Assembly (NCBI GenBank): GCA_040954595.2
Contig: CM082593.2
Location: 124,001-188,000, forward strand
DNA length: 64,000 nucleotides
Source of the DNA: Balanoglossus misakiensis
Taxonomy: Eukaryota; Hemichordata
Direction of reading: 5' to 3'
The translations under genes were made by a program, and so were the position numbers. Within the stretch, counting starts at the first letter, position 1, and each line of letters starts with the position of its first letter. Under the pieces are notes generated by a model that saw only the letters and a program-made list of their open reading frames with translations, did not search any database and was not told the origin of the DNA. Below are positions 1 through 13,300 of this stretch, piece after piece.

Positions 1-224
1 ATAGTTTGACAATGTACAACCATTGTTTTGTGGGGTAATATTGAGAACTTTAAAGGGTGGTAAAACGGGAGGTAAAATCTTCAGTGGACAAGAAATTAAA
101 ATGTGAATCATGTCACCAAAAGAAATATCTAAAATAATTTTTGATCACATTCACAGGCATATACAGATAATGACGGTTATGATTGTGGTGGTGGTGGTGG
201 TGGTGGTGGTGGTGGTGGTGGTGT

Positions 225-315
<91 letters not shown>

Positions 316-1330
316 AGAAATAGTCATGATTACAGTTTTATTCTGGTGATGGTGAACTTGGAATATTTCCATAAAGTGCCATAAAAATAATGAGAAATAA
401 TAATCATGAAAATAATTGAAAATATAGCCATAAATAAAGCATAGCAAATGAGTTCAAAATCATGAACTTGACCATTAAAAAATCATGCAGTCATTTGTCA
501 ATAAGGACAATTAAAGTCTCTGATACACAAAAAAAAAAATGAATGGGCTGGTGATAAACACATACCTATTCCGACTACTATAGGGGTGTTAATTTGCAAG
601 CAGTAAAAAATGAATGATTGACATTGGTTGATTAGAACGTGTTACTGTAGATGAAACATGGAAGTTAGTCTTTGGGTGAGGATATAAGCAGGTTATGCAG
701 TGGCTGCAGTGATTACTGAAATTAAACCACAAAAGCATAAACTTTGTGCGATGTTTGCCGAGGTGAAAACTATTCACACTAGAATTATATACAACATCTA
801 GCAGTAAACAGACAAGTAACAAGTTTACTTCAAATTATAGATCTATAGGCCTGTGGAATCTGGTTGAACGAGCGGTACATCTCCGCTGCGATACTTTGCG
901 CATTATTAAAAAGATAACTGCTTCAGAATTAAATGGGGCACTTCTCTTGAGACTGAGACAAACTTGACAGCAGAACTAAAAAGTTGAGTTGTGACAACTG
1001 CCGATTCAGCATATTTCAGTAAGTAGAATGTAAATAACAAGAAACTAAAACAACCAAAATAATGTCAAAGGTGAACCAACTTTGCCCCTTTAATACAAAG
1101 TGGGATTAGAATGGAAAGAGAGTTGATGCTGTTCACTGTAGATTGGATAGCATTACAATCCTCTTCATAGTACTGGTGCAAAGGCACTGATAAGAACCAT
1201 CAAAATGTCCATACACAAATATGTAATTGGGCATGTAACGCATCTCTTCAAGGCAAGAAAAGCATCAAACCTAGTGCATATGCAGAATCTTTTTAAGCAC
1301 ATAACAAACTGAAACACATTGGTAACTTAC
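1..1330. other. Presumed BK intron at the left edge
   Basis: The exon 1331-1399 ends with a good donor (GTAAGT) in mid-codon, so the gene continues to the left. I searched the minus strand here for the next conserved stretch (start of the RCK1-RCK2 linker) and found none. Apart from the microsatellite at 185-315 nothing is recognisable. Confidence 0.6.
185..315. repeat. Compound trinucleotide microsatellite (GTG)n then (ATG)n
   Basis: About 13 GTG units (185-223) pass directly into about 30 ATG/GAT units (226-315). It lies downstream of the last BK exon seen in this window, presumably in an intron. Confidence 0.95.
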
Positions 1331-4300
1331 GTGCTGTCTTTGCTGTCCATCCCAATTTCTACAGCAACGAGCAATAATTTCAGCTTTGTGAAACAGAATC
1401 TGCAGAAAATAAAACATTCAGAGGTTATATAAAGCAATCTTTTGACATAACAATCTGATTAAAGTTTGCTAAAATAATCTGTTTGGTTCGTATTGCATGG
1501 TAAATCAGTCCTATACACTTGTAGTATGCATGAATACAGCCTGAAAGTGTAGAAATATTCAAATTTGAAAAATAGCATGATTTGATGTGAGGCAGCGTCA
1601 AAAAATAGCTGTGATAACTGTTCTAAATGTTGTACTTTTTCTTGCGTAATAAGTATTTGAGTTGACTGGAATCTAATTAAATTTACAATGGAATGATTGA
1701 TGTAATCACGATGATCATGGTATCAAGGTTAGTAATAATTCCTGCCAGAGAAGCCATGACCAACTGAGGTTTCATGACTCGTTCTCTTATTTAAACGTTA
1801 ATGCTCCGCTGTAATTGTTCTAGTGAGAAACCAACTTATGTTCCCACAAATATTTTACTTACTCTGACACATCTGTGAAAGACATTCCATTGAATGCAGG
1901 TGATAGGTATTCTGTGTACATTTCATTTCCACAACCAGCTAAGTAATGTTTTTGCCAAGTGTCCTTATTTATCTGCAAATTTTCACAAAATGATTACGGA
2001 AAAAAAATCAGTGGTAGACACAAAAATAGAAATTGCAGCCACACTGTAACAACATTACAGTACAGGAAAGTATGGGAGATGCCGTGTATGGGTTGAATGA
2101 CAAACAAATTGAAAACAAAATGGTGACAAGTATTTACTGAATGACTTGGTAAAGAAGATTTGTTTGTCAACAATGAACTTCAGTGGTTCAGTAAGTATAG
2201 TGGTAGTCAATAACAAGATGAGTGTGTATGCTTTTGTTCATTGTTATTGTTGTGCATGTATAGGCACGCATATTCAGCATGTGACACAAAGCTTGACACA
2301 AGCAATGTAACCTGATTCCTCAAATGATTGGGCTTGTAATACACAGTGCTTTCAATTCGAGATGCAAGCGACAAAAATCTTCAGCTGCTAAGCAGTTAAT
2401 GTCCAAAGTGATTTGTTCTTGTGTGTCATTCCAAGATTTAAAAGTGACAGGTTGAAGGTGGTAGAGGTCAAAGCGTTGGCAAACATCAGTGACTACATAT
2501 CCATTCAGAGCCAAGATAATGGTTAGTACAACTGTGCAGGTCATCAAGGTATTGTCTACAAGCAGGTGTACATACTCATCATCTAATAATCAGGAAATTT
2601 AGTTAGTTACCATTACAATATACACCATGCTGTTATTCATATTTTCCAATAAAAATCTAAAATCTATCAATGTTAGTATGTAAAAAATACTATTGCTTTT
2701 GAGGGTTTCTTCATCTTCTAATTATTTGCATTCTTAGAGGAGAGACATTGTCAGTAGCAAATACTTTTTATTTTATGCAGGTATGAACAGACAGTGGCAT
2801 TATCCGTATCTAGTTTAGCAGTTGAAATATTCATCCTCTGATTAACCCTTGTATGGTAGCTTTATCCAGGCGTGGGAAACAATTAACACCAGAAACAATT
2901 CTCTGATCAAGTGAGCTCCACATTAATGAATTATCATTTTATATGGTAGCTACATGAACTACAAATAAATCTAATCTAATTTTATATTCAAATGGAATCT
3001 TCTATACAGTTTACAATACTCAATCACTAACCCATTTCACCGATTTTGACTGGCAGTCCTTAATAATTGTTGGTTAAATGTTGTCAATATTTTCAGTCTT
3101 TGCTGGAGCTTATTAAAGGTAAATGCAACAAAAAATTTTTGCGTTTGACACATTCAAACAGTGGACTGCCTTCACTTCCTTCCATATTTTGGGTGCACAG
3201 TATAAGTAGACTTTAGTTTTTTCCCTTCTTCGTCCCTTCTTCTAACTTTTCCCAATCTTAGACATAAACTACGGTCGCCACCATCTTGTCTGTTGTTAGG
3301 ACAGCACACTGCCTTATGGCATTGACTGTATACAATCTTGTAATGCTCGTAAGACTATTGTCACCCTTTAATAAGCATCGTGCCAGAAATATTGCTTGTA
3401 AAGTTGACAACATGTGCTATCCCACAGATAGGGAAATGCCACTGTGTGATCAACACTGACAATGATAAGAAATTATACATCTATAATTAATACACATTAA
3501 AAAAATCTATGTAAAGTTGCAGCGCATACTGATATGATACCAAAAAATAAAATAAAAAGCGCAATTCACACAATATTAGAACAGAAGGCAGAGAATTACT
3601 AAAGGCAACAGAAAACCATGCAAGAAATAAATGAGAGCAGATAAGATGGGGTCAGTGAAAGGTCAGTTGTGGAAGAGTAAAGAATGATTTTTTTTCAATG
3701 ATACACAATGGGATTATGGGAAATTTTTGATGTAGAATGGGTTTTTATAGACAGGTGTTTGGATTATTTTCTAAAAACATGGTTTTCATGAACACATCAA
3801 CATACTAGCTATCAGGGTGTGGGTAACTTAATGCTTGATGAGGGACTGTTAACGTTTCATTGTTCTCATTCTTACATCAATAATTGCGGATTACAGAGGG
3901 CCTGAGAGAGGTTGGGAGAGCACAAAAATTTGGGTGACACTATATACAAACAGTGTAATTATTAATATACAAAAGTGGATTTTGCTTTCTAGTGTGACAT
4001 GCATACACTTTTGATTGTTCTTTTGTTCTCTACACTGTGTAATTGATATGGAACATGACTACACTAACAGAAATGATATGTGAAATTTATACTAAACTGC
4101 AATCATCAATGATTAACTATCTGACAAATTTACACCACATAGATCAAATCTATAATGCTAAATAAAACATCTTAAGAAATATCCTTCTTTCTGACTGCAA
4201 TAATATTTAGCCATGCTTTCAAACTGATCTGCTACTTATTGTTAAAGTCTCTCATTCAATCTCTTTGGAACAAAATTGCAGAAAATAAGGCCCATAATAC

Positions 4301-7300
4301 ACATTCCAGAATTAAACATTATTTATATGGTGTCAAAATTGCAGTCTGTTATACACAAACACTTCAAAATTATTATGATTTTAAAAATACCAACAAGACT
4401 TTTCAAAGTCTTAAAAAAAATGGTTACTTAATGAGAGACATTAACACGTCTAACCTCTTTGATTCTAATGCTTACTTTTCCAAGTAACTTGGCCTTAACC
4501 TTGCTGCTCATAACTCGAAAACTTTTTCCCAAAGTTTTGGTCGATCTGCCTGAATTCCTCTCCACTTTCTTATCCTTTTCCTGTCTTTCCTTGTCTATTT
4601 CCTGGTTGTTTTCTGCCGAGTACTGACTACACCTTTCTTCCATGCACACACTAGATGATGTTTCTGATAGGTCCAGTGAGTCTGACAGAGATGTCTGTGT
4701 CCCTAAAGTAGCTAGCTTTGCTGGTGGGGAACTCAGCTTGTCCTGACTCTGAAACTCAATGTTCTCCTCTTCAAGTGTGTTCATTTGAATCTCATCTACA
4801 ATACTTAAATTGGAATCAGGTGCTATGTCTGGCTTTGGTTCATCATCATCTCTTTCCTCAAACTGTAAGCAGGTAAAATAGACTAATCAGAATTACTGAC
4901 TGCTCCCTACATGTAATTCCCTAAGCTACTACAGACTCTCTATTGCAACAGCTATACAACTGCTACGCAGGTTTCCCAGGGTTTTGCCATTAATATCTAG
5001 GGCTGGCTGAGAATGAGATGCTTTGAGAGAACATGTGTTTTTGGGAAAAAACTCACATATCAGTCAGATTTGGACATCTTGTAAACTGATACACAATAAA
5101 CATCTGCAGTCAATTCCAGTTGGACAGGACATTGAGAAGATAAAGTTGGAAAGCTTTTACACATGCTGTCAGTATTAGTATTAAAAATATTTTCTTGTAT
5201 TCATATACAGTCACAACTTTTTATTTGACATTTTCAGAAAAATGTTACGTTTTATTTCATAGAATTAAATTTAACAAATTTCGTGCATAATTTTGTAACG
5301 TAATTGTTTGATGTGTTGGCATCTCACAGTCAACCATCCTTAGAATATAATTTGGTTATGTGGTGCCCCTTAAGCATGTCAACTACTACAGTTGATGCAT
5401 TCCATGGAGGATCTTTTGGGGACAAACCTGTTTTCCTTTCCCATTGCTTGGTTCAGCTTCTTCGGCCTTCATGATGGGGGACAGAAAAGCAGTTAGAGTT
5501 ACTCAGAAAAAAGGGCAAACACAGCTGCGTTTGAAAATAAAAGAAAGTTAGGCAAGTAATGAAAAGAAGCCCAGAGAATATAAAAGAAGTCATAACTACA
5601 GTTACTGATATTTTTTTCCTTTGGACATCAAATCTTAGAAGATTATCGTTAGAATATGTGTTCTGAAATTAGAATGGTGGTACATGTACCATTAGCTGAA
5701 TGAGTTGGCTTACATCAGATTTCATACACCATTAGTAAATAAAATAACTGAAAAACAGACCATTGATCAATCCAATGATAAATCAAGACTACACATCCAG
5801 CATTTCAAAAGAATATATGACAAAAAGAAAAAAAAATCACAAAATATATTCAGAGATGTTTTTATAAACTGATATAAAAATGACACAGTCAATTCTCAAA
5901 TTAACATTGAGTAAAACAGTGTTTTATATTGGATAAAAAAAGACATGGTTTTGGCAATATTTTGGGTTGTTTTGAAGCTGCAAAAAGAAAGTAAGGATTA
6001 AAGTTTAATAAGAAAAAATGAACAACTTGCAAAGGGGAAATGGGGAAAATAATAATAATGGGGAATGCTGAGGAACCAGCATAGGAACAGGGAATTGTTT
6101 TGGGTCTTTTGTAAAACAAAAGTACAAAATTGGCAGAAGTTAAATTACAACATCCTCTTGAAACTCTTGAAAGGTTGAAGAAGAAAAATTGTTAGGTTCT
6201 TGCTGAGTTTCTCACCTCACTGTTTGACCTCATGGCAAACAAATTGGCCATAATGGTAGAAAAGCCCGGAGCCAGACAACTTTGAGCGATCAAGCCAAGT
6301 TTCAACTCTGCAATACAGATCACATCATCACCTTCACGCCAATTCCAACTTGGAATATTCAGGAGATATGCCTGTGAAAATGTAGATATAAACCAAACAA
6401 TGATTTCAACAAACCAACATTTTTGTGTAAGAATGCTATCGACATAGACGAGTATGCTTTCAGATTATTTGACACATTTTCTATAATAATTATCATTATT
6501 ACAGAAAAGAAACAGCCATGAAAGGCGGAAAACTTCACATACTGCATGGCAGAATATTTTGATGCCAGTAATCCAGTTTTGGTGTTTATTGAGTTATATA
6601 AGTTGATCGACTGACTGAACATACTAATAAGATTTTTCACCTTGTTATGGTATTGTAGGAGTTGTACTATGGTTCGTATTTTCGGATGGTAATTTTTGAT
6701 GGAAATTACTCTCATGATATTGGCAGCATCCTCTTGATCAGGATCATCACAGTACTTGTTAGCAAGTACTAAGCATGCATCTGCATTCTTTAGCTGCAAA
6801 AAAAAGTTAACTGCTGTTACCTAATGGAGTTCTGTCATAAAATAATTTCCAGCATCAGAATTGAATACAATTGTATGGAACCCAATTCATTGTCATTGAC
6901 TTGACAAATATTATGTAAAGCATCACTAAACTAAGCTCTTGGGTTCTGGTGTAAATAAGCTTAACTGGATTGTAAAGTTACCTAACATGGATATTACTAT
7001 TGAAATCAGTACAATGCTTTTTGTGAACAAAGCAGAATGTAAAAATCACATAGGGACTTACCCTAACTCTTTCCAGATCTGTGGAATCTAAGACAGAACC
7101 TTGGAAGAACTGTAAGTGTGTAAAATGCCTCTTGAAAAAAGCCTCCAAGGCAAGGTCTGGTTCAGCACTGAAACATGAAAATTATTACAATATATACTCA
7201 TTCTGATTTTAAGACATCTCTGCCATAATGTCAATGCTGAATTTCTTTAAGTCCTTTTCACTACAATCTATTTTTTCCTACTTTGTGTTGTACTCAGAGA

Positions 7301-10300
7301 ATGTATTTCAAGGTACTCTTACACACACTGTGACAGGCGCGCCTGTTTAACGTAAGCTTATTTATCAATACATCTGACTTTATGTAAAATACTTACTTGT
7401 GAAGAAGTATAACTTCCACATTGACATCATCTCTGTCTTTATGAAGGAAATCTTTGATGAAGTTTGACACAGATTCATAGGTGATATGACCACATAATAC
7501 CACATGTCTGCAAAGAAGAGTGTGGAAAATATTTGTATTGTAGAGTCAAGATTGCTTCAATCTGTGATTTCTATATCACCACCCTACCATACACTCAGCT
7601 GGCTGTCTAGGCATAATGTCAACCCCAAATCAAGTGAATCCTGATTGCTTGCAATAAGAATCTGTTGCTGGACACAACTCTGACAGACTGCATCGAGTCG
7701 TAAGAAGAAAGAGCACACAGCACCCTCGAGCATCATAACTTCATGTAATCAATAATAACATAACTATAATAACATAACTTAGTCAAATAATTCTTACTTT
7801 TTCCCACTTTCTCCACTGTATGACCCACCATATTTTCTTCTCCCACCAATCAGCTCCATAATTTCTGGGACATAGCTTGCAAACATGGCCTATTGTTGGA
7901 AGAAGTAAATGTAAAGTCTACCACTTTTTGCAAATGAAGGTAAATATCTATTTTGACATATACCACTAGTCCAGACTGCTCTGCATCAGTGACAGAGGAG
8001 CTCACAAGTGTTCAACAAATGTGTCCTTTGTTAAATTTTCAAATAATAGTTGTTAAAGAATTGGTTGATTATTATTTTTCTAATTTTTCCACCAAGTAGG
8101 TCTCTAGATAATAAAAATCACAGAAAGCCAACATCAACCAGAAATCTAATCAAGAAATATAGTAACTGAATCTTACCAAAGCACCCATAATGAAGAAAGT
8201 CATAAATATTCTACCCATCGTGGTTTCTGCGTAAACGTCACCATAACCAACAGTTGACATGGTAACCATTAGTAAATAGACACATAGCCAATAGGTCATA
8301 TGCTGAGCATTGGCAAACTGTTCCCAGGGATCTCCTGAGTTTTCAACCTAGAAAAGATCACGAAAACTTAGCAGTACTTGACTCCATGTCCATTGTCCAA
8401 TTTCTATCTATTTTCGTATTAAACATACCTTATCTAATACTCTCAATTTGCCATTTCATTAATGCTGATTAATTTTCAATTTATCTAATAACAAACAAAT
8501 TTGTAAAACTGTTAAAATTTGTTTAACATAAGTTAGTAAAAGCCAGGGTTTTTCATTATCAATGGGTTTTTTTCTGTACAACCACAATTATAATTCTATA
8601 CATACCAAATGTATAAAACCTGCAGCAGTTAGCCAGATACTGACCAATGTGCAGCACAAGTTGGCTAATTTTATTGAGTTGCTTGTCTTTAAGATGGTAA
8701 GAAACTGCATAATTTCTGGCAGCTGCATTAGCCTTAATGCTCTCAAGAATCTGAGGCCTGTAAGGAAAAAATCAATTTGTCAAAAATTAAAGAAAACTAA
8801 TGATCCTGACACTATGCAGACATTTTGAAAAGGAAAAGGGGAAAAGATTATTGTGTGGTGTGATTCAGTACAAGCAGGTACCTGTAATGCATTTCTTTGT
8901 GGGTAATATGATTTCTTATTGTATACCTCATTTGTGTGTCTTTGTTAAACTCTACAGGGGAAAAAGTGTCAGAAAAGTTGTCATTACCTGGTATACTTCA
9001 CTGACTTTCAGTGCAAGCTTGAAGAGACAGCCAACATATTTTACATGTCTTGAATGCAATGATTTTACATGAACATTGAGGCTTGTAATAAACAACACAA
9101 ACCTGTGATGTGCGACTTACCTAGCCAATGCCTCTGAAGATAAATGGACACAAAAATTGGCGGAATGGTAAAGAAATCTACCAGAGAGTTTAATTCTAAC
9201 CAAAACCATAATCTGTCTGTTGCTGCAATGAACTGAAAAAAAAATGAAATCAACATATAAGTTTTAGTGGACATTCTAGACTCTAGGTTATATTGTATTG
9301 AAGATTAGCATGGCTATACTACTATTTTACTATGTTTATTGTCATACAGTGTAACTGAAACAGGGGACTGTCAGAAGTCCACCACATTTTCACACAACAC
9401 ATTTTCTAAAAATTGTGCCTCAGTACTTTTGGGATGTTAAGTACATACAGTTTATACTTGGTCTAATACATTGTAAGAGGAAGGAGTACGTATGCATCAG
9501 GTAATGTGACTTACCCGTAGACCAAAATAAAGCAAAAATACCAAATTAAAACCAAGATCAATCTGCCACACAATATCTTCTGCAAGATTAAAGCATCTTT
9601 CTATTGGTCTGTGAAGTAGAAAACATGGCATAATATTATTCAACAATATATACATAAGTTGTTGCTTTAATTTCAGATTTCAAAAGTGGATAAAATGCAA
9701 GTATATCAGATTTACTTCGGTAAGTCCTACTGAAGTTGGTGCGGCAAGACATTTGTGTGAGGTGAGATATTTAAGTCACTGACAACGCACAACGCATAAC
9801 CCAAGAAACCAACATATATCTATCAACAGCATACTGTTAAGGAGTTCCTTTCCAGACATAAGTACATTTAGGAACAGAACAATCATAGCCTAATAGATAC
9901 CAGACCTGAAGTAGTGTGTCAGTCCAAGGTTGCCTGTTACGTGATTTAACCCTTTCACCCCAAGTTCCCTCCATAGAGTTCCAATGGGTTTGGTCTGAAC
10001 CATGGTGGTGAAAGGGTTAATAGCCTAATGTAACCAATGTGCCAACAAAGAGCTAGATCTTATGTAAGCACAGTTAACGGAGAGTCAGAACTGTGACTAA
10101 GGTTTTCCTTAAATGGACACAGTCTCTCACTTTTGTGACTTTATTTTGGTTCATTTTGATAGTTTATTTTTGTTGTTTAACTCACAGAAATATTACCGCA
10201 ATGACCTGCTTTTCCAACTCAGCTCACAGCAAAACATTATCATGATACTAACATTAACAATGTTTGGTAATGTATCGACCAAAAAGGTTGCAAGACAAGT

Positions 10301-13300
10301 ATTCTATAAGAAACTGCACATAAATTTACTCTTTCAGGTGATGACTGACTTATAAAGTGAGTTCTAACCTGGACAATTTGCAGTTCTGCAGCTTGATACA
10401 TAGATGCCCTTCCTATGTGAGTGAGTGACTAACATGTTTTATCACAAAAATCAAGAGGTTATGCACAGGACAATCTCTCAATTGGTGAAACTGAAAATAT
10501 CTTGCTTTGATTGACTGAGAGGAAAGCAAGGGTTTTATCAAATGAAACTGTTCACCAATCAGACTTTATGTACCGACAAACCTTATGGTCATTTTAAAAC
10601 ATTCACTGTTGGTAGCAATTGTAATTGGACAAAATGACATCGTTTTATAGATACTTACTCAGATGTCTGGTAAATGTAGATAATGACTGACCCAACACTC
10701 AGCAAGAATATCACCAGAACCTACAGTTCAACGAGTGGATACACACAAGAAAAAAAAAGAAAGAGAAAAAAGAACACTAAAATCTAGAACAATCATGCAT
10801 ATATACCAGAAACATGCAAATTAATCCACAAACTATACAAGGACCACTGCACCATAGGAACGTGATCACCACCAGGGAGTACTAAGGGGCATTGTGCATG
10901 TGTACATCAGCAGCAATGATTGGCATATACTTACAGGTCTGATTCAACCAAATAGAATACAAAAGATGTTAAGCTTAGTGATAAGCAAACAACCACCTGG
11001 CAGATGCATAGTTGGGGCAGATGAAGTAAAAAGAGAAAACTACATTAGTAAATAATCAGATAAAATGACAAGTTGCTTCCATATTTTGCTTAAAATGAAA
11101 TCTTACATTTGAACAGGAAGCAGCTGAAAATGTGGCCTAGTTTATCATCTCTATTTCAAATTTCTTTTTAAATTAATGTTAGGATATACTGGTTGTTAAT
11201 TGCCAGTTGATATTTACCAAAAAAATTCACAATACAGTAACTATGATAACTTTGAGGACTTGTAAGGCTTCCGTTCCTCGGCAGGGTTTCCTTGGGGTTG
11301 ACCGCTTCCATTTTAATACCAGGTTGATTACATATATATGTGTTGAACACACATACACAGGATATTAACTCAACTTGAAGTGAATTTAGGCTTTCTGTGG
11401 TGTCCTAGCAATGGCAATAATCACCAACCACTCATCAGGAAGTGATCTCTCCACACATCATGAATATGTTTTTGTGACGTCAATGCTACAATGTTTTATT
11501 AAGATTCTGTTCTGTTTTTAACTCGGATCTCAATAGATGGTTACACATTGCAGTTATTATGGCTTAGCATCATTGGTCTGAACTCATGCTACAGTCACTG
11601 TTGAGGAAACTCCCTATGATTAAAAACTGGCCATTGCCTATAAAACGGTGTCACAACAAGCTTAGTAGAAGCATCTCTTCCAAGGGAGTGTGAAAAAATA
11701 GCTACCATAGATACATGTACTGTATTGGTCATGTCTCATAGTGCTGCCTCATATTTAGCCAGTACACGTTACAATTATCGTAATGTCGCAGATACACTGA
11801 TCTCAGGTTGAGTTGTGTATGACTTGATCACTATTTTATAATAACCACATATTCATCAATTATACCTCTATAACTATTTTGTCTTTATGAAATATGACCA
11901 ATGTGTTATCAATTTGTGTTCTGCTGTGGTACAAAGTGTATCCGAAATATAAAACCTTATCACCAAGAGTTTCGATTCTGTAGTTTGTCTTGGAGCGATT
12001 AAAAAAGTAATTCAACAGAGCAGGAAGAATAGAACCTGTTTCCTAGCAACTAATGGGATATTTCAAGGTGTAACTTTCCAGATATTTTGTAATAATTTGG
12101 TTACTGGTACTCATGAAAGTAAACCAAGCTTTTCATAAGTTTTTTAACACTGCAGGGAACTGCCTCTATGCCATTGGAACATAGAAAGCCTTTTGACTTC
12201 AATTTTTATTATTGAATTTCACAATTTATACCACCTGCAGCATAAAAATAATGCGCTACTACATTTTTATCCTTGTTTTTGCCATTGAAATTGTAAATGA
12301 AAGAAAGACCTTTGTTTTTGACAACTGATGGGTTTTTCCATTGGTTTGTTGATTCTGCTTAATTTGGGGAAGCGTAATGAAAATCTCAAGCAGAGAAAAA
12401 ATAGCACCATCAAAGACACTGTAATCTGTAAACCCTTTTGATCAGGACTGGTACATTCAAATGTGCATTATACCATGTCAGTTAAATATATGGTCTCATG
12501 TTGATCACTTTCAATCACACACCCTTTCCATAAAAGCATTTCTTTCCCATTAGCAGTCCTTTACCTTTCACTTTCCAATTGTAAAGTCCTGCAATTTCTA
12601 AAAAAATCATTACTGTTGAAATGAATGTCAGTGCATTCTGTTCATTTTACAAAAGCATGAATCACAAAAGAATCAAACTTTACCAAGGTGAAAAAGATAT
12701 AAATATTCTTTGCACAAATGAGCAATTACTCGTACCAATGTTCATATTGTTTCTCATGGGAAGTGGCTCCAAGGCAACCACCAAATTTCAATAGATAGCT
12801 TACTTTGAGATTGAAAGGAGAGTGTACAACAACAAACATAATTATACTGTATTTGGAACTATCAAATCAATACGCACCAAGATTTTTTTATACAAAAGAG
12901 AATACTATTTGATCAGTAAATTTAAAGAAACCATACACTTTCAATGCAGTTATTAAGCTATGATTTTATCGATAGATTGCCATATATATATGAACATGAA
13001 TGGTTAAAACACACCACCTCTGAGATTTTTGACACTGAATGTTTCTTTTTCAATTGCAAGCACTGAAGCAGCAAGTGATAAAGTTTTCATGCTGACAAAA
13101 CCAAACTGGAATTTTGATTAATTTCACCCATACATGTTGTATTTTGGCACCCACGGTAATACAGCCGAAGGGATTGTTAATATACAAAATGTACAATTAT
13201 ATATTATGTACTCTGATTAGAATGTGGATTTGTAAGCTTATATAATGGACTTCATTAACATACACATGTTCATTTAATTCTAGTTTATAATTAAGCAATA

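Noticed and set aside
110-447. Long frames of poly-Val/Met and poly-Ile/Thr on both strands
   Set aside because: They are translations of the GTG/ATG microsatellite at 185-315.
4428-4784. Frame of 118 codons as a separate minus-strand gene
   Set aside because: The frame extends upstream to an acceptor at 4862, and a GTAAGC donor at 4471-4476 joins it in phase to the next BK exon, so it is better read as an internal BK exon.
8562-9072. Overlapping plus-strand frames of about 90 codons
   Set aside because: The minus strand here holds the S4-S5 exon and part of an intron; the plus frames show no motif.
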